Shown here one piece after another: positions 5,958 through 8,420 of a stretch of DNA of 8,420 nucleotides. How positions within the stretch are numbered: position 1 is the first letter of the stretch; each line of letters opens with the position of its first letter. Under the pieces are notes generated by a model, which ran no database searches, had not been told where the DNA came from, and saw only the letters and a program-made list of their open reading frames with translations. The position numbers and the translations under genes are program-made. This stretch comes from an uncultured Flavobacteriales bacterium (lineage in GTDB: Bacteria; Bacteroidota; Bacteroidia; Flavobacteriales; Vicingaceae). The stretch is taken from the NCBI GenBank assembly GCA_946886085.1, contig CAMPHX010000033.1, forward strand, positions 1 through 8,420. Reading direction: 5' to 3'.

Positions 5958-6005
5958 TCTCCTATTAATTTATTCTCGCATTTACATATTTAGGAATTTA
6001 CACAT
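5958..6005 (-). repeat. ATGYGAGA-type 8-base repeat between the VOC and crotonase genes
   Basis: Read on the minus strand, six consecutive octads all begin with AT: ATGTGTAA (6005-5998), ATTCCTAA (5997-5990), ATATGTAA (5989-5982), ATGCGAGA (5981-5974), ATAAATTA (5973-5966) and ATAGGAGA (5965-5958). They start three bases after the VOC stop codon and lead straight into the ACTGATA heptads, so nearly the whole spacer is two short-period tracts. The ATGCGAGA unit plus the next four bases recurs, with one change, at 6465-6476. Confidence 0.5.
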
Positions 6006-6008
6006 TAA

Positions 6009-6398
6009 TCACTTTTCCTCCGAAAATGTCAAAATATAACCATTCACATCTACTATGGTAAATTCTATAGTATCGTAGAAAGTACTCTCTAAATCGGAGA
6101 TGATTTCAACTTCGTTATGGTATAACTCTTCGTGTAGTTCAGTAATACTATTTACTTGTATGTATAGTGTTAATCCACCGCCCGGTTTCTCACCTTTTAA
6201 TCGAGGTAACTCGTTAGCTAAACTTTTTTTAGACTGAAACATTAACACAATGTCACCACGCTTAACCATTGCCCAATCTAATTCTCCTTTTTCAGGAACC
6301 GTTTTTAATAAGGTAAAACCCAATATATCCGTATAGTATTCAATAGTTTCTTCTACATCGTTTACCATTAGGTTGGGAGTAAGTGATTTTAATTTCAT
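6009..6398 (-). CDS. VOC superfamily (glyoxalase/bleomycin-resistance fold) protein
   Basis: Small cytosolic protein of 129 residues with the paired beta-alpha-beta-beta-beta layout of the vicinal oxygen chelate fold. The first half starts LTPNLMVNDVEETIEYYTDI (6-25) and the second GGLTLYIQV (74-82), ending DVNGYILTFSEE (117-128). In metal-dependent members (glyoxalase I, extradiol dioxygenases) His or Glu ligands sit before the first strand, before the strand of the second half, and in the last strand; by eye these positions are T7, T77 and T124. A metal-free binding protein is therefore more likely than a glyoxalase. The ATG is preceded by an A-rich leader. It lies between the ABC exporter (97-base gap) and the crotonase (94-base gap) on the same strand. 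The ligand is unknown. Confidence 0.9.
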   Translation of the reverse strand: MKLKSLTPNLMVNDVEETIEYYTDILGFTLLKTVPEKGELDWAMVKRGDIVLMFQSKKSLANELPRLKGEKPGGGLTLYIQVNSITELHEELYHNEVEIISDLESTFYDTIEFTIVDVNGYILTFSEEK

Positions 6399-6428
6399 CT
6401 TTTTGAAGTTAATTGTTTGTTGATAATT

Positions 6429-6452
6429 TCTCGCAAAGACGCAGAGACGCTA
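6429..6452 (-). repeat. CGCAAAGACGCAGAGACGC-type octad repeat in the VOC leader
   Basis: On the + strand three octads adjoin: TCTCGCAA (6429-6436), AGACGCAG (6437-6444) and AGACGCTA (6445-6452). Toward the VOC start this reads TGCGTCT-like repeats. It is visibly richer in G and C than the surrounding spacer. The CGCAAAGACGCAGAGACGC core (6433-6450 plus flank) is one I recognise as a dispersed intergenic repeat in several bacterial groups, including Bacteroidota. Its role is not known to me. Confidence 0.55.
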
Positions 6453-6468
6453 AAAAGTAATTAGTTAT

Positions 6469-6492
6469 TCTCACATCCACACATTTTCATAT
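6469..6492 (-). repeat. ATGTG-type octads just after the ABC exporter stop codon
   Basis: On the minus strand, starting three bases after the ABC transporter stop: ATATGAAA (6492-6485), ATGTGTGG (6484-6477) and ATGTGAGA (6476-6469). The last unit with its following ATAA matches 5981-5970 at 11 of 12 bases, at the same place relative to the preceding stop-to-start spacer. This ties the two leftward spacers to one repeat type. Confidence 0.5.
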
Positions 6493-6495
6493 CTT

Positions 6496-8256
6496 CTAAA
6501 CCGCTGTTAGTTGCAAAGTACTTAAATTTTTATAAATTCCATTTTCTTTTTTCACTAATTCTTCGTGAGTGCCTTTTTCTTTTATTTTTCCATTGTCGAG
6601 TACAATAATGGCATCCGCTTTTTTTATGGTGGATAGTCGGTGAGCAATAACAATAGAAGTTCTACCTTCCATTAATCGCTCTAATGCTTCTTGTACCAGT
6701 CTTTCACTTTCTGAGTCTAAAGCACTCGTAGCTTCATCTAATACTAAAATAGAAGGATTTTTAAGGATAGCTCTAGCAATAGCAATACGTTGTTTTTGTC
6801 CCCCGGATAATTGAATTCCTCTGTCGCCAACCAAGGTTTCAAATTTTTCCGGGAAACTTTCAATAAATTCTAAAGCATTGGCCTTTTTAGCCGCCTCAAA
6901 AATTTCTTCATCTGTTGCGTTGGGTTTTCCGTATTCTATATTTTCTTTAATAGTTCCTCCAAAAAGCATTACTTCTTGCGGTACAATTGCCATTTGATTC
7001 CTGATTTGAGATAACGCATAATCATTAATATTTTTACCATCTATAGAAATTTCACCCGATTCAGGATCGTAAAACCTAAAAATTAATCCAGCAATGGTAG
7101 ATTTTCCTGAACCAGAAGGACCAACAATAGCAATTTGTTTACCTTGCTCCACATTAAATGTAATGCCTTTTAATACTTGAATATCTCTACGAGAAGGATA
7201 AGAAAAGCAAACATTATTGAAAACCAAATTTCCTTCAATTTTAATTTCTGGAGTTTGTTCTAGCGTAACATTTTCAGTTGTTTCGTCTAAAATATCCATT
7301 AGGTTTTCTGTTGCTCCAATGGCTTTTTGCAATTGAGAAAACAAATCGGCTGCCCCGGCAAAAGAGAATCCTAATAAAGCAGAATAAATAGCAAAAGAAA
7401 GTAATTCTCCTAAGGTGATGACTTCATTTTGAACCATGTGTAAGCCGTACCAAATAATAGATACAATGGCAGCTCCGGCAGCAAACATAATTAAACCAAT
7501 AAAAATGCCTCTCCATAAGGCTCTTTTTATAGAAGTACTTACGGAACTATCTATACTTTTTTTGTAGCGAAGAATTTCAAAAAATTCGTTAGCATAAGCT
7601 TTTACACTTGCAATTCCGTGTAGGGTTTCATCCACAACAGTATTAGAATCAGCAATATCGTCTTGAGCTTCTTTAGATAGTTTTTTAATATATTTTCCGA
7701 AAAATATGCCAATAATTGCCACAATAGGAATAACAGCTATCATAAAAACAGTCAATCGAAAGGAAATGAACAACAAGAAAAACATCCCCACAGGAATAGT
7801 GATGAACTGACGTAGAAATTCGGCAATGGTGGTTGTAAACGTATCTTGTAATAAAGCAATGTCCGAAGTAATTCTACTGCTTAATTCTCCTACACGTCTT
7901 TTAGAGAAATAACTCATAGGTGAGGAAATTAAGTGCTTGTAAGTAGTCATTCTTAGTAATGCCAACGCTTTGTAGGTAACCAATCCAAATAAATATACTC
8001 TAAGGAAGGATAGAATTGCGGTAATTAAGAAAATTCCTACTAATAATAAGGTGAACGTATTTACTGTATTTGCATCATCGGCATTTACAGAATCTATTAA
8101 ATCTCCCAACACTTTTGGGAAAACCATAGTAGTAAAGCTCGAAATAACTAGTACCAACAGTCCGATGATAAAAGGTACTTTAAAAGGTTTTATAAAGCGA
8201 AAAACACGCATCGCTTTTTTGATAGATTCTTTTGAAAATCGTTTTTTCTTTGCCAT
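6496..8256 (-). CDS. MsbA-type ABC exporter half-transporter (fused membrane and ATPase domains)
   Basis: Inner-membrane exporter that works as a homo- or heterodimer and uses ATP to move a hydrophobic substrate such as lipid A precursor, another lipid or a drug. At 586 residues it has the usual length. The membrane domain (about 20-310) shows six hydrophobic helices (roughly 26-46, 66-90, 146-166, 168-188, 250-272, 284-304). The ATP-binding domain (about 342-582) is complete: Walker A GPSGSGKST (379-387), Q-loop Q427, signature LSGGQ (483-487), Walker B ILVLDE (503-508) with catalytic E508, D-loop SALD (511-514) and H-loop H539. All catalytic residues are intact, so it should be active. It starts 24 bases after the stop of a partial upstream gene, suggesting an operon. 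Substrate cannot be deduced; MsbA itself is only one option, and drug-exporter relatives look alike. Confidence 0.95.
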   Translation of the reverse strand: MAKKKRFSKESIKKAMRVFRFIKPFKVPFIIGLLVLVISSFTTMVFPKVLGDLIDSVNADDANTVNTFTLLLVGIFLITAILSFLRVYLFGLVTYKALALLRMTTYKHLISSPMSYFSKRRVGELSSRITSDIALLQDTFTTTIAEFLRQFITIPVGMFFLLFISFRLTVFMIAVIPIVAIIGIFFGKYIKKLSKEAQDDIADSNTVVDETLHGIASVKAYANEFFEILRYKKSIDSSVSTSIKRALWRGIFIGLIMFAAGAAIVSIIWYGLHMVQNEVITLGELLSFAIYSALLGFSFAGAADLFSQLQKAIGATENLMDILDETTENVTLEQTPEIKIEGNLVFNNVCFSYPSRRDIQVLKGITFNVEQGKQIAIVGPSGSGKSTIAGLIFRFYDPESGEISIDGKNINDYALSQIRNQMAIVPQEVMLFGGTIKENIEYGKPNATDEEIFEAAKKANALEFIESFPEKFETLVGDRGIQLSGGQKQRIAIARAILKNPSILVLDEATSALDSESERLVQEALERLMEGRTSIVIAHRLSTIKKADAIIVLDNGKIKEKGTHEELVKKENGIYKNLSTLQLTAV

Positions 8257-8280
8257 TAGTTTAAATTTCTTTTTAGTCTT

Positions 8281-8420
8281 TTACTTATGTTTATGAAACT
8301 CGTAATCTCTTTCTACTTTAGCAATTCTGGTTTTGAAGGATTTGTACCAAGTGGACTTGCCCTTTTCTTGTGCTATTTTATGTTCGGAGATTTCTTTCCA
8401 TTTTTTTATTGATGCTACAT
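8281..8420 (-). CDS. C-terminal end of an unrecognised gene, cut by the window edge
   Basis: A frame without stops enters from the right edge on the minus strand and ends at a TAA (8283-8281), giving at least 45 residues. The visible part is rich in Lys and other charged or polar residues: VASIKKWKEISEHKIAQEK opens it and YEFHKHK closes it, with two Trp between. It looks helical and cytosolic. It stops 24 bases before the ABC exporter start, on the same strand, which supports a shared transcript. I do not recognise the family. The codon pattern, tight spacing and strand make a real gene likely, but the piece is too short to name. Confidence 0.6.
   Translation of the reverse strand, partial: VASIKKWKEISEHKIAQEKGKSTWYKSFKTRIAKVERDYEFHKHK

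Noticed and set aside
8051..8296. 81-codon open frame on the plus strand over the ABC exporter N-terminus
   Set aside because: Antisense to the exporter; its hydrophobic composition comes from the complementary membrane-helix codons.
1..8420. Defence island, prophage or insertion sequence
   Set aside because: All named genes are housekeeping or metabolic types, there is no integrase, transposase or flanking inverted repeats, and no visible break in composition or strand layout.

Overview
The window is AT-rich chromosomal DNA that reads like a member of the Bacteroidota, most likely the Flavobacteriia. The reasons are the protein families and their order (amidase, single MCE protein, membrane Fe-S/cytochrome b protein, CCG-domain partner, then a conserved 165-residue protein of unknown function), two TAnnTTTG-type promoter candidates, and A-rich leaders without Shine-Dalgarno sequences. 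It looks like core genome: I see no tRNA, rRNA, transposase, integrase, phage gene or CRISPR array.

Layout. Five genes run rightward (26-5122): an exported zinc N-acetylmuramoyl-L-alanine amidase with a C-terminal SPOR-like domain; an MlaD/MCE lipid-transport protein; a membrane cytochrome b/two [4Fe-4S] protein; its soluble two-CCG-domain partner; and the 165-residue protein. They meet, 21 bases apart, a leftward group (8420-5144): the C-terminus of an unrecognised gene cut by the window edge, an MsbA-type ABC half-transporter, a VOC-fold protein and a crotonase-family protein. A hairpin lies over the convergent junction.

Function. The amidase and MCE protein serve the cell envelope (peptidoglycan cleavage, lipid movement across the periplasm), as may the ABC exporter. 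The Fe-S pair (2342-4468) resembles split versions of membrane oxidoreductases that pass electrons between a soluble carrier and menaquinone, for example in acyl-CoA oxidation. The crotonase nearby is a loose metabolic match only.

The signal not explained by genes lies in the spacers. Several start codons are preceded by degenerate short tandem repeats with a strict 7-base or 8-base period, read in the sense direction of the following gene: ACTTTAA-type before 2342, ATTTCTA-type before 4625, ACTGATA-type preceded by ATGYGAGA-type octads before the crotonase, and ATGTGAGA plus TGCGTCT-type octads before the VOC gene. No novel multi-gene system is evident; these leader repeats are the best candidate for something under-described.
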